The notes beneath the pieces are model-generated. The model saw only the letters and a list, made by a program, of their open reading frames with translations, did no database searches and was not told where the DNA came from. From the NCBI GenBank assembly GCA_030629925.1, contig DAOVOB010000021.1, forward strand, positions 1 to 10,644: a stretch of DNA of 10,644 nucleotides, given 5' to 3'. A program made the translations under genes and the position numbers. Positions 1 to 6,660 of the stretch are shown one piece after another (position 1 is the first letter of the stretch; every line of letters starts with the position of its first letter). This stretch comes from Fidelibacterota bacterium (GTDB lineage Bacteria; Fidelibacterota; Fidelibacteria; Fidelibacterales; Fidelibacteraceae).

Positions 1-1698
1 ACCTTTATCATATGATGTCACTGCAAATATGTTTTTATCGGGCCACCCATTTAAAAGATTTCGATTCTCAAATTTATAATAGAATGTATCTTGTCCAAAT
101 ATCTCATAGGATGGATCACCAAACTCATCTTTGATCCTAATATAATCAAAACCTGTATTATAACCGAATTCATCTACAAGATCAAAGGTAGCCAGTAGAC
201 TCCATTCGGCAGCTAACTGCGATGTTTTTCTACGAGCATAAACTTTGTAACCTTCAAAATCTTTTTCTCTCGAAATAGGGTCTTCTGTAAATTCCGGAAT
301 ATTGTTCCAGTATAGGGTGACCTTACTTTTATCCGAAACGATATGTAATTTTGGTGATGGTGGAGGAGCAGGTAGAACGAAACGATCAAGAACACCATTT
401 CCATTCTGATCTTCATTAATATCGTGGTCAAGACGACCGTTACCATTGATGTCTTCACCATTAAAAGCTTTTTGCGCCCAGTCGGCATTGACCCTCAGTA
501 AGTTTCTGCGAGCCGGACCATCAACCATACTTCGGTTTGCCCATTTGCCACAGACAACTGCAAAGGCCACATCGATCGCTTCACCGGGAGGTATCTCCCA
601 AGAGGAACTATCGGATACAGCCGGGATAGAGCCAAAAGGTCCTGCACCGATCAGGATCATCCAACTTGCAGAGGCCGAAGGATATCCTTCAGCAGTATAA
701 TTATCGCCTATACCCTTGGGAACGGAATTACCTAGTTTTTCATAGCGTTCTTCATCGGTTAGAGGTAAAAAATGTTGCGGATAATCCAAATCAGAAGATG
801 TATTCCATTTCCATTGATTGTAGTAGGTATCCCAATAAGCACGAGGAACCGTTTCCGTACCGAGAAAAGTAAAACCGACATAGCTTTCCGCATATCCGTT
901 ATCACCATCCTGATCGAACTGGTAGGCAATGTCTCTATCCAAACCACCAAACGCATCATCGGGAATGGGGTCAAAGACCGATTCATCAAAACCGTTTTGA
1001 TTGTCATACCAGCTCCAGCCACCACCGGGCTCGTAAATACTGGTATAATTCATATTGCCGACGGCCGCATCGGCCCAAATGCCCACATAGGCATCTTTGA
1101 TGGTTCTTGAACCTATATTCTTAATGTGGTAATTTAAAATAACAAAAGCGTCTGTAAAGGAATAATTCCATGTATAGGTAGTCATGTCCACCTCAATATG
1201 CAACGGTGTATGTTCTATAACATCTTTTTCATCATGGAAGATTGATGTAAAATCCTGATGTGAGATCGCGTGGGGTGAATAAACTTTAGATGTAGGGATC
1301 GAAGATCTTTCAAAAATGGAATCTCCGTAATTTGTGAATTCAAAGCCCTGTGAACCATAATCAAACACACCGTCCACAACACCGGTACTGACTAATTTTT
1401 CGCCATTGACAATACCGCCGACCCAAAGTCCGCCGTAAGACATATGCTCAACTTGTTCCTTAACATTATCAGGATACTGTTTGTACATACAACTGGGTTG
1501 GTTCGGGTTATTGTATCCTTCACCAATAACACCAAAGTTGGTAATGGTTAAACCAAGCTGACCAACTGTTGTATAATGCACATAATCTGCTACCAAATCG
1601 GATGCTTTATGCAATGTTGCCGGGTAGCGATCATTTGCAGACAAAAAAGCTGTCAGTGCTAATAAAGCAAAGAAGAAAAAACGAATGTTATTTTTCAC
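1..1698 (-). CDS. Large exported protein with calcium-loop repeats and FnIII-like domain, partial (C-terminus beyond window)
   Basis: The frame is open from a GTG at 1698 down to base 1, 566 codons without a stop, so the 3' end lies outside the window. The N-terminus is a clear Sec signal peptide: KNN, then a hydrophobic core (IRFFFFALLALTAFL), then a likely cut after SA near residue 21. The mature part contains GGLWVGG near residue 90, is rich in aromatic residues and Asp, and resembles a beta-sheet surface protein. Residues about 416-438 carry two consecutive DxNxNGxLD loops (DINGNGRLD and DQNGNGVLD), as in dockerin or thrombospondin-3 calcium sites. From about residue 445 an FnIII-like stretch follows (KVTLYWNN, then FEGYKVYARR). 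GTG is chosen because AGAGGG lies 4 bases upstream and the signal peptide starts there; no ATG fits. I recognise the style from FCB-group exported proteins but cannot name a function. A C-terminal sorting domain could lie in the missing part. Confidence 0.85.
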   Translation of the reverse strand, partial: MKNNIRFFFFALLALTAFLSANDRYPATLHKASDLVADYVHYTTVGQLGLTITNFGVIGEGYNNPNQPSCMYKQYPDNVKEQVEHMSYGGLWVGGIVNGEKLVSTGVVDGVFDYGSQGFEFTNYGDSIFERSSIPTSKVYSPHAISHQDFTSIFHDEKDVIEHTPLHIEVDMTTYTWNYSFTDAFVILNYHIKNIGSRTIKDAYVGIWADAAVGNMNYTSIYEPGGGWSWYDNQNGFDESVFDPIPDDAFGGLDRDIAYQFDQDGDNGYAESYVGFTFLGTETVPRAYWDTYYNQWKWNTSSDLDYPQHFLPLTDEERYEKLGNSVPKGIGDNYTAEGYPSASASWMILIGAGPFGSIPAVSDSSSWEIPPGEAIDVAFAVVCGKWANRSMVDGPARRNLLRVNADWAQKAFNGEDINGNGRLDHDINEDQNGNGVLDRFVLPAPPPSPKLHIVSDKSKVTLYWNNIPEFTEDPISREKDFEGYKVYARRKTSQLAAEWSLLATFDLVDEFGYNTGFDYIRIKDEFGDPSYEIFGQDTFYYKFENRNLLNGWPDKNIFAVTSYDKG

Positions 1699-1722
1699 AA
1701 AACCCTCTAGTTCCAAGTGTCT

Positions 1723-1751
1723 AAGATAAGGGCATTTATTTGCAATGTCAA
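1723..1751 (-). promoter_or_regulatory. sigma70-type promoter of the exported-protein gene
   Basis: Read on the minus strand, a perfect TTGACA (1751-1746) is followed by a 17-base spacer and TATCTT (1728-1723, 4 of 6 to consensus). Transcription would start near 1716, giving a leader of about 18 bases that just holds the AGAGGG ribosome site and the GTG at 1698. Position and spacing fit well, but this is a motif match only. Confidence 0.6.
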
Positions 1752-1824
1752 AATATAAAAGTATTTTTTAACCACAACATATTGCGTTGTTTGAATAAAT
1801 AATACACAAGATATGCGGAAAGAA

Positions 1825-1880
1825 GAGTTAATAAGTCGATAAGTCGATAAGTCAATGAGTCGATGGGTTGAGAGATTGAT
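1825..1880. repeat. Degenerate 8-bp tandem repeat, about 7 units
   Basis: Seven consecutive octamers can be read in register: gagttaat, aagtcgat, aagtcgat, aagtcaat, gagtcgat, gggttgag, agattgat. The middle units are nearly identical and the outer ones decay. The tract lies between the exported-protein promoter and the left end of the insertion sequence. It shows no coding sense on either strand. Function unknown; a similar-period array is found at 5280-5363. Confidence 0.7.
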
Positions 1881-1917
1881 AATCGGGGAGTTGAGATGTA
1901 AGATGTGAGAAGGGTAC

Positions 1918-1966
1918 TGTCTAAACATGGGTAACACTTTAGTGTCAAAACATAGGTAACACTTTT
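1918..1966. repeat. IS left end: paired terminal repeats
   Basis: Two direct copies of the core occur at 1924-1940 (AACATGGGTAACACTTT) and 1949-1966 (AACATAGGTAACACTTTT), 25 bp apart. The outer copy starts with TGTC at the element tip. Their match to the right end in inverted orientation suggests tandem transposase-binding sites. Confidence 0.75.
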
Positions 1967-2001
1967 AGGTTAAAAGTTCCAGTAAAATCTTTCAAAATCA
2001 T

Positions 2002-2148
2002 CTATTCCTTTACTTGTAATTGTAGTGCTGATTTCAGTGGTTTGAAGATTTTTAAATCTTCAAACAAATATCCAAGTAATATATCACAAAAATAAACAGC
2101 AATAGTATCTTCATCATATTTTAAACCGAGTTGAAATCCGGTTAAAGT
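2002..2148 (-). pseudogene. Severed C-terminal tail of the IS481-like transposase
   Basis: Downstream of the premature TAA (codon 344) the same frame stays open for 48 codons and ends at TAG (2004-2002). The intact gene would therefore have had 392 codons plus stop. The tail reads LTGFQLGLKYDEDTIAVYF, then LLGYLFEDLKIF. This matches the pattern G-x-x-x-GL ... D ... VYF ... LLG found at the C-terminus of many IS481-type transposases. There is no start codon with a ribosome site for separate translation. It could be expressed only by stop-codon readthrough. Confidence 0.8.
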
Positions 2149-3180
2149 TTAAGATATTTTGTATAAATTCGCTTGGTCTTTAATCTCACCACTTTTATAT
2201 ACTCGTCTTATAAACATATCTTTAGGGTAGTCAATATCTTTAGATGGTTCATGATATTTCCTATCAGATTGATGATATATTTCTGAGGGAAATTTCATAT
2301 CTAATCCTTCGTGCGGTCGCTGATAATTATAGCGTTCTTGAAACATTTTTAAGCTTCCATGATACTCTTTCATACTTAATCTAGGCCCTAACTGTACTAG
2401 AGCTTTGAGATCTTTATGCATTCTTTCGTGTTTTCCATTTTGATAAGGTTTTGCCGGCTGGATTCTATGAACGTCAATTCCCAAGCTCATAATCCAGTTG
2501 CTTAATCGTGTAATTCCACGAGGAGATAAACTATGGGCAAAGGGTGGTCCATTATCACTTTTAATGACTTTAGGCAATCCATAACGCTTAAAAAGACTGA
2601 CAAATACGTCCTTTACATGTTCCCCATCACTTTTTACCAAGGGTAAACAGTAGAGAATAAATCGACTGTATTGATCAACAATTGTCAAGGGTTCACATTT
2701 GTTTCTCTCTGACGATTGCCAATGTCCTTTAAAATCTATCGTCCAAATATCGTTGGGTGATTTAGCTTCAAGAATCATCGCTTTATGCTCTAAAGGGTTC
2801 GCTCGGCGTTTCTTATAGGTCTTTGTGAAGCCGCTTCGTTTTAATATGCGACTTACACTTGATAAAGAGATATCAATGTTATGACTGCGATTATATAGAT
2901 TATGAATTTTTTTAGGACCAAATTCCATAAATTCTTTTTTAAGATGAATGACATCGCATATTTGTTTCTCTGTTAATTGTTGACTGTGTTCGTGTGGACG
3001 TTTGGACATATTTGCTAAACCAGGATAACCGTTCTCCTTAAAACGTTTTAACCACTTATAGCCTGTTTTTGTGCTCACACCATAGCGCTCACATAGGCTC
3101 GAAATACTCACTCGTTCTCCCAAATAATCATCAATAAATGCTTGTCGGGATTCCATTACATTTTGCTCCTTCCACGGCAT
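2149..3180 (-). CDS. IS481-family transposase, C-terminally truncated by a premature stop
   Basis: This 343-residue DDE transposase would cut and join the ends of the surrounding insertion sequence. An N-terminal helix-turn-helix lies around residues 27-48 (SLCERYGVSTKTGYKWLKRF). The RNase-H-like catalytic core shows D149 (IWTIDFKGHW), D209 (IKSDNGPPFA) and E252 (QNGKHERMHKDLK). The roughly 42-residue gap between D209 and E252, with RLSNWIMSLGI inside it, is typical of the IS481-like 'QNGxHERMH' subgroup. The ATG at 3180 is preceded by AAGGAG at 3194-3189 with 8-base spacing. The reading frame stops at TAA (2151-2149), directly after LYKIS. In the same frame, the following 48 codons read TLTGFQLGLKYDEDTIAVYF and onward, which is the usual IS481 C-terminal module. 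A single GAA-to-TAA change (expected SETLTG) explains the stop. Catalytic residues are intact, but activity is doubtful. Confidence 0.9.
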   Translation of the reverse strand: MPWKEQNVMESRQAFIDDYLGERVSISSLCERYGVSTKTGYKWLKRFKENGYPGLANMSKRPHEHSQQLTEKQICDVIHLKKEFMEFGPKKIHNLYNRSHNIDISLSSVSRILKRSGFTKTYKKRRANPLEHKAMILEAKSPNDIWTIDFKGHWQSSERNKCEPLTIVDQYSRFILYCLPLVKSDGEHVKDVFVSLFKRYGLPKVIKSDNGPPFAHSLSPRGITRLSNWIMSLGIDVHRIQPAKPYQNGKHERMHKDLKALVQLGPRLSMKEYHGSLKMFQERYNYQRPHEGLDMKFPSEIYHQSDRKYHEPSKDIDYPKDMFIRRVYKSGEIKDQANLYKIS

Positions 3181-3213
3181 AAATCTTACTCCTTCGTTTA
3201 TGCCGAAATTTGC

Positions 3214-3262
3214 AAAAGTGTTACCGATGTTCTGACATTTTTCTGTTACCTATGTTTTGAAC
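3214..3262. repeat. IS right end: paired terminal repeats (inverted)
   Basis: On the minus strand the outer core AACATAGGTAACAG lies at 3256-3243 and the inner AACATCGGTAACACTTTT at 3231-3214, again 25 bp apart. The outer copy has lost the CTTT that follows the core in the other three copies, so this end is the more diverged one. Confidence 0.75.
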
Positions 3263-3280
3263 TCATACCAAGAGGAATCT

Positions 3281-3307
3281 GTCATCTCGACCGTAGCGGA
3301 GAGATCT
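3281..3307 (+). repeat. REP-like palindrome, short form, left of the GIY-YIG gene
   Basis: Reads GTCATCTCGACC, then GTAGCGGAGAGATCT. It folds as ATCTC plus CCG, a three-base TAG loop, then CGG plus GAGAT, with a small internal mismatch. The same sequence with about 23 extra loop bases occurs in inverted orientation at 3729-3778. Homology to that copy extends outward (GAGGAAT) and inward (ATTCATGA), so the repeated unit covers about 3272-3314. Confidence 0.8.
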
Positions 3308-3395
3308 ATTCATGATTCGAAAGTAATTTCTGTGGTTCTCATCACACAAGCAATAATGATGTTTCAGTTTATTTTAAGATATATTATTTTTCAAC

Positions 3396-3698
3396 ATGAA
3401 AGACCACAATTACTATGTATACATCCTCTCAAATTTTACAAAACAGGTTCTTTATACCGGAGTAACTAATAATATTTCAATACGCCTCTTTGAACACAGA
3501 TATATTGAAAAGCGATCATTTTGCTATAAATACCGATGTTATTATTTACTATACTTTGATTGGTATCAGGATATCAACCAAGCGATTGAAAGAGAAAAGC
3601 AGATTAAAAAATGGGGTAGACATAAAAAAACCAATTTGATCAAAACGATTAATCCTAATATGATATTTTTGAATCACCTCGCAAATGATCCTTTTTGA
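3396..3698 (+). CDS. Single-domain GIY-YIG nuclease (URI/COG2827 type)
   Basis: A 100-residue protein that is all GIY-YIG domain. The two-strand motif is YYVYIL (residues 6-11) and LYTGVTN (residues 19-25), with YTG replacing YIG as is common in this group. The helix Arg/His appear in ISIRLFEHR and the metal-binding Glu in AIEREKQIKKW. The tail KKTNLIKTINPNMIFL has the usual NP. Length is normal for stand-alone members (80-100 residues). Known relatives are putative DNA endonucleases; the substrate is unknown. The ATG at 3396 has no clear ribosome site; upstream sequence is AT-rich with a possible -10 TATATT at 3380-3385. The gene is an orphan between an insertion sequence and the purine cluster. 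It is bracketed by inverted copies of a palindrome (3281-3307 and 3729-3778), which suggests it moves or acts together with that repeat. Confidence 0.88.
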   Translation: MKDHNYYVYILSNFTKQVLYTGVTNNISIRLFEHRYIEKRSFCYKYRCYYLLYFDWYQDINQAIEREKQIKKWGRHKKTNLIKTINPNMIFLNHLANDPF

Positions 3699-3728
3699 GC
3701 AACTATTATTAAACATTATCTCATGAAT

Positions 3729-3778
3729 AGATCTCTCCGCTTCGTCCCGATTAACATCGAGACACCGGTCGAGATGAC
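3729..3778 (-). repeat. REP-like palindrome, long form, right of the GIY-YIG gene
   Basis: Inverted relative to the copy at 3281-3307. On the minus strand it starts GTCATCTCGACCGG and ends GAAGCGGAGAGATCT. Between the arms it carries an insert including CGATGTTAATCGGGA (3759-3745). The stem is ATCTC...GAGAT with inner CCG...CGG. The flanks ATTCATGA (inner) and AGGGAAT (outer) are shared with the left copy, so the homologous unit spans about 3721-3787. Confidence 0.8.
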
Positions 3779-3826
3779 ATTCCCTCAATGATCAACCATT
3801 TTTGATATTATTTCCCAAAAAAAATA

Positions 3827-3855
3827 TTCCAAACAGGTTCCCAATAGCTTATATT
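3827..3855 (+). promoter_or_regulatory. Candidate promoter of the purine cluster
   Basis: TATATT at 3850-3855 is a good -10 match (5 of 6). The hexamer 17 bases upstream is poor (TTCCAA at 3827-3832). An alternative is TTGATA (3802-3807) with a 17-base spacer and the weak -10 TATTCC (3825-3830). Either start site would give a leader containing the GC-rich hairpin at 3871-3886. Motif matching only; the real start could differ. Confidence 0.3.
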
Positions 3856-3870
3856 TGAGCGCGGAGGAAG

Positions 3871-3886
3871 CAGGCCGCATGGCCTG
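3871..3886 (+). other. GC-rich hairpin in the purB leader
   Basis: CAGGCC, loop GCAT, GGCCTG: a perfect 6-bp stem in otherwise AT-rich DNA, 35 bases before the purB ATG. AGCG (3858-3861) and CGCT (3888-3891) could extend it around an internal loop. It has no poly-T tail, so it is not a terminator. It may be an mRNA-stabilising or regulatory leader element, or a small repeat remnant. Confidence 0.4.
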
Positions 3887-3920
3887 TCGCTGTAAAGGGT
3901 ACAAAATTAAAGGATTAGAG

Positions 3921-5276
3921 ATGTTAAAGTCAATTTCACCTCTCGACAGCCGGTATTATAAGCGGGTCGAACCGCTGGGCGATTACTTCTCGGAATATGC
4001 ATTAATGGGCGCACGAATCTGGGTAGAACTACAGTATCTACTGGCACTAGATAAAACGGGGCTTTTTGAGCCTCTCGGAAAACGCGAGATCAAGCGCATT
4101 GAAAAAATGTCTGAAAGCTTTACGAAAGAAGACTATGATGCGATCAAAGAGATCGAAGCGACCCTGAATCATGATGTCAAATCCTGTGAGGTTTATCTTA
4201 TTCAGGAATTGAAGCTCAGACAACCCAATATGATCCATTTTGGTCTGACGTCTGAAGATGTTAACAATCTGTCGCATTCATTATTGTTAAAAAAATATCG
4301 GGATGAATACCAACTACCCCAATTGAAGTCATTCTTAAGCTTGATGGGCAAAAAGATCACTGCATGGAAAGGTGTTGCCATGCCGGCCAGAACTCATGGA
4401 CAGATGGCATCTCCCACAACAGCCGGTAAAGAGATGGCCGTTTTTGCTTCTCGCTTAATGCGACAATACACCGCATTGAAAAATTTTAAATTTCGCGGAA
4501 AGTTAAATGGAGCCTCCGGTAATTACTCAGCCTTCGTTTCAGCTTCCAAAGAGATCAACTGGATGCAATTCTCTAAGAAATTCGTTGAAAGTTTAGATCT
4601 TGAAATGAATCCGGCGACGACTCAGATCGAAGATCACGATACTTGGTCCGAATACTTCTTTATAACTAAGATGATCAACACGATCCTAATTGATATGAAC
4701 GAAGATATGTGGATATATCTGATGCTGGGTTATTTGAAGCAGAAGGTAAAAGCAGGAGAAGTGGGGTCATCAACCATGCCTCATAAGGTCAATCCTATCA
4801 ATTTTGAGAACAGTGAGGGTAATCTTGGTATTGCAAATTCACTTCTTGAACATTTTTCAACAAAATTGAGTCGTTCACGCTTGCAGCGAGATCTTTCCGA
4901 CAGTACAGTTGAAAGGAATTTCGGTGTAGCTCTTGCCCATGCATCTCTTGGATTGCTTGAAACGCATCGAGGATTGAATAAATTGACCGTAAATGCTGAA
5001 TTCTGTGAAAAAGAATTGAATAATTACCCTGAATTACTGGCAGAACCCATTCAAACCATTTTGCGTCGCGAAGGTTTTGCAAATCCTTATGATATTATGA
5101 AGAGCCTGACCCGTGGACAGGGCATTACGGTAGCAAACCTGAATAAATTCATTAATTCGTTGAAGGTATCCGATGAAGTTCGTCGGGAATTAGCCGAATT
5201 ACGAACATTTACCTATACCGGGATCGCAGAGAAGATCTGTAATGAAATTCTAAAAGACATGAAAAAAGGACTTTAA
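3921..5276 (+). CDS. purB: Adenylosuccinate lyase
   Basis: Cytoplasmic homotetrameric lyase that releases fumarate from SAICAR in IMP synthesis and from adenylosuccinate in AMP synthesis. The 451-residue protein resembles the E. coli type (456 residues) from end to end: MLKSISPLDSRYY at the start, LTSEDVNNLSHS, the catalytic-His segment ARTHGQMASPTT (H159), and the flexible catalytic loop GSSTMPHKVNPINFENSEGN with the Ser pair at 283-284. AEPIQTILRREG and the LTRG segment follow near the C-terminus. The ATG at 3921 is chosen because AAAGGA lies 5 bases upstream and family homology starts there. The open frame extends to a TTG at 3855, but those 22 codons look unlike protein. First gene of the plus-strand purine set; a 138-base repeat-bearing spacer separates it from purD. 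Confidence 0.97.
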   Translation: MLKSISPLDSRYYKRVEPLGDYFSEYALMGARIWVELQYLLALDKTGLFEPLGKREIKRIEKMSESFTKEDYDAIKEIEATLNHDVKSCEVYLIQELKLRQPNMIHFGLTSEDVNNLSHSLLLKKYRDEYQLPQLKSFLSLMGKKITAWKGVAMPARTHGQMASPTTAGKEMAVFASRLMRQYTALKNFKFRGKLNGASGNYSAFVSASKEINWMQFSKKFVESLDLEMNPATTQIEDHDTWSEYFFITKMINTILIDMNEDMWIYLMLGYLKQKVKAGEVGSSTMPHKVNPINFENSEGNLGIANSLLEHFSTKLSRSRLQRDLSDSTVERNFGVALAHASLGLLETHRGLNKLTVNAEFCEKELNNYPELLAEPIQTILRREGFANPYDIMKSLTRGQGITVANLNKFINSLKVSDEVRRELAELRTFTYTGIAEKICNEILKDMKKGL

Positions 5277-5279
5277 AGA

Positions 5280-5363
5280 GTTGAAGCATTGAACCGTTGA
5301 ACCGTTGAATCGTTGAATTGTAAAGAATTTTTTTTCAACATTTCAACATTTCAACACTTCAAC
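5280..5363. repeat. Inverted pair of 8-bp repeat arrays forming a long periodic hairpin
   Basis: The left arm is GTTGAAG-CA-TTGAA-CC-GTTGAA-CC-GTTGAA-TC-GTTGAA (5280-5317). The right arm (5334-5363) consists of TTCAACA units ending CTTCAAC, the reverse complement of the left-arm unit. Folding gives 5-7-bp stems separated by small internal loops. The T8 run (5328-5335) sits at the apex rather than after the stem. It starts 4 bases after the purB stop. It could act as a terminator or RNA-stability element between purB and purD, or be a selfish or slippage repeat. Confidence 0.75.
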
Positions 5364-5414
5364 AAAGAGAATTTAAAATGAATAGAGTTTAAGTTTACTA
5401 TAAGGTAATTTAGA

Positions 5415-6659
5415 ATGAACATAGCAATAATAGGTAGCGGTGGGCGCGAACATGCTTTAGCCTGGAAACTTCAGCAGTCTGAATTGACTGAGAAGATATT
5501 TGTCCTTCCCGGTAATGGGGGAACAGATAACAATGTTGCTCTGGATGGTTCTGATACCGAAGCTTTAAAAGCTTTTTGCAATAAAGAAGATATAACTCTA
5601 ATCGTAGTAGGACCTGAAGTCCCGCTTGCAAATGGTATTGTTAATGCCTTTAATGATCTACCTGTTCTCGTTTTCGGTCCGGATAAAGAAGCTGCACAAT
5701 TGGAAGGATCCAAGATCTTTTCCAAGAAATTCATGAAGAAATATCATGTGGCAACCGCAGATTTCCGAACCTTTACAGTCAAAGATGATCCTTCATGCCT
5801 AATTAAAGAAATGAAGGGTGATCTAGTCATTAAATTTGATGGTTTGGCAGCCGGCAAGGGTGTATATGTCTGTGCCTCAGAAGATGAAGCCTTTTCAGCC
5901 ATTGAAGATATTAAAGTTAAATACGGCGAAAATGCCGAATACCTGATCGAAAGTAAATTGACCGGCCAAGAATTATCCATCATCGGTGTGACTGACGGAC
6001 TGAATATCAATTGTCTATTACCCTCACAGGATCATAAAGCGGCCTATGATGGTGATAAAGGTCCCAATACAGGTGGTATGGGTGCTTATTGTCCGGCACC
6101 TTTGGCGACTGAAGAACTTCTTAATATCATTGATGAAACCATTATCTTGCCGACATTGAACGGAATTGAAGCGGAAGGCTTTAATTATAAAGGTGTGATC
6201 TATTTCGGTATTATGCTGGATGATGACGGTCCTAAGTTACTAGAATACAATGTGCGTTTTGGTGATCCCGAAACGGAAGTTATTTTACCGGCTTTAAAAA
6301 CTGATTTGCTCGAATTGATCCTTGCATCTTTCGATGGTACTTTGGGTGAAACGGAACTTGAATTTTATGATGAATATTTTGTGGATGTTGTTCTGACCTC
6401 GGGTGGATATCCCGGTTCTTATGAAAAAGGTAAGAGCATACACGGCTTGGATGAATTAAAAGATACAACGCTTTGCTTTCATGCAGGGACTAAAAAAGAT
6501 GCTAATGACTTACTGACTTCCGGTGGACGAGTATTAAATATCGTTTGCAAAGATAAGGATCTTAAAAAAGCAGTTGATACCTGTTACCTGGAGATCAAGA
6601 AGATCAATTTTGAAAAAATGAATTACAGAACTGATATTGCGCATAAGGCAATCAAATAA
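5415..6659 (+). CDS. purD: Phosphoribosylamine-glycine ligase (GAR synthetase)
   Basis: ATP-grasp enzyme of the second step of IMP synthesis, joining glycine to phosphoribosylamine. The 414 residues cover the whole family. The N-terminal domain has IIGSGGREHALAW (5-17) and VVGPEVPL (64-71). The ATP-grasp part has LEGSKIFSKKFMKKY (96-110), VIKFDGLAAGKGV (138-150), DHKAAYDGDKGPNTGGMGAY (206-225) and the signature VRFGDPETEV (280-289). The C-terminal domain has GGRVLNI (370-376) and YRTDIAHKA (404-412). The usual Q after PET is E, which the family signature allows. The ATG at 5415 begins the glycine-rich motif region; AAGG at 5402-5405 is a modest ribosome site with 9-base spacing. Downstream, an ATG starts one base after the TAA, and purN begins 125 bases on. 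Confidence 0.96.
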   Translation: MNIAIIGSGGREHALAWKLQQSELTEKIFVLPGNGGTDNNVALDGSDTEALKAFCNKEDITLIVVGPEVPLANGIVNAFNDLPVLVFGPDKEAAQLEGSKIFSKKFMKKYHVATADFRTFTVKDDPSCLIKEMKGDLVIKFDGLAAGKGVYVCASEDEAFSAIEDIKVKYGENAEYLIESKLTGQELSIIGVTDGLNINCLLPSQDHKAAYDGDKGPNTGGMGAYCPAPLATEELLNIIDETIILPTLNGIEAEGFNYKGVIYFGIMLDDDGPKLLEYNVRFGDPETEVILPALKTDLLELILASFDGTLGETELEFYDEYFVDVVLTSGGYPGSYEKGKSIHGLDELKDTTLCFHAGTKKDANDLLTSGGRVLNIVCKDKDLKKAVDTCYLEIKKINFEKMNYRTDIAHKAIK

Positions 6660-6660
6660 A

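Larger units (their letters stand above)
1918..3262 (-). mobile_element. IS481-like insertion sequence (about 1.35 kb)
   Basis: The element encloses an IS481-type DDE transposase. Its ends are related inverted repeats: TGTCTAAACATGGGTAACAC on the left at 1918, and GTTCAAAACATAGGTAACAG read inward from 3262 on the right. Each end carries a second inner copy of the AACATnGGTAACA core, offset by exactly 25 bp on both sides. That shared geometry makes the boundaries credible to within a few bases. I see no target-site duplication: the flanks are gggtac on the left and tcatac on the right. The insertion may therefore be old or rearranged. The transposase carries a nonsense codon, so this copy is probably not autonomous. 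Confidence 0.8.

Noticed and set aside
2040..2065. Near-perfect 12-bp stem GTTTGAAGATTT/AAATCTTCAAAC as a transposase terminator
   Set aside because: It lies inside the severed in-frame transposase tail (codons for LFEDLKIFK) and has no T tract on the minus strand.
3257..3469. Open frame spanning the right IS end and the left palindrome
   Set aside because: It crosses the IS boundary and the REP-like repeat, overlaps the GIY-YIG gene in another frame, and has no protein character.
3850..3857. Bacteroidota-type -7 element TAnnTTTG (also at 7395-7402)
   Set aside because: Neither site has a TTTG at the proper -33 distance, and the left-hand gene has a classical sigma70 promoter, so these are probably chance.
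3855..3920. Longer purB from TTG 3855
   Set aside because: The 22 added codons have no PurB similarity, and ATG 3921 has a good ribosome site and matches the family N-terminus.
5280..5363. CRISPR array
   Set aside because: Units of 8 bp with no spacers and inverted halves; no cas genes nearby.
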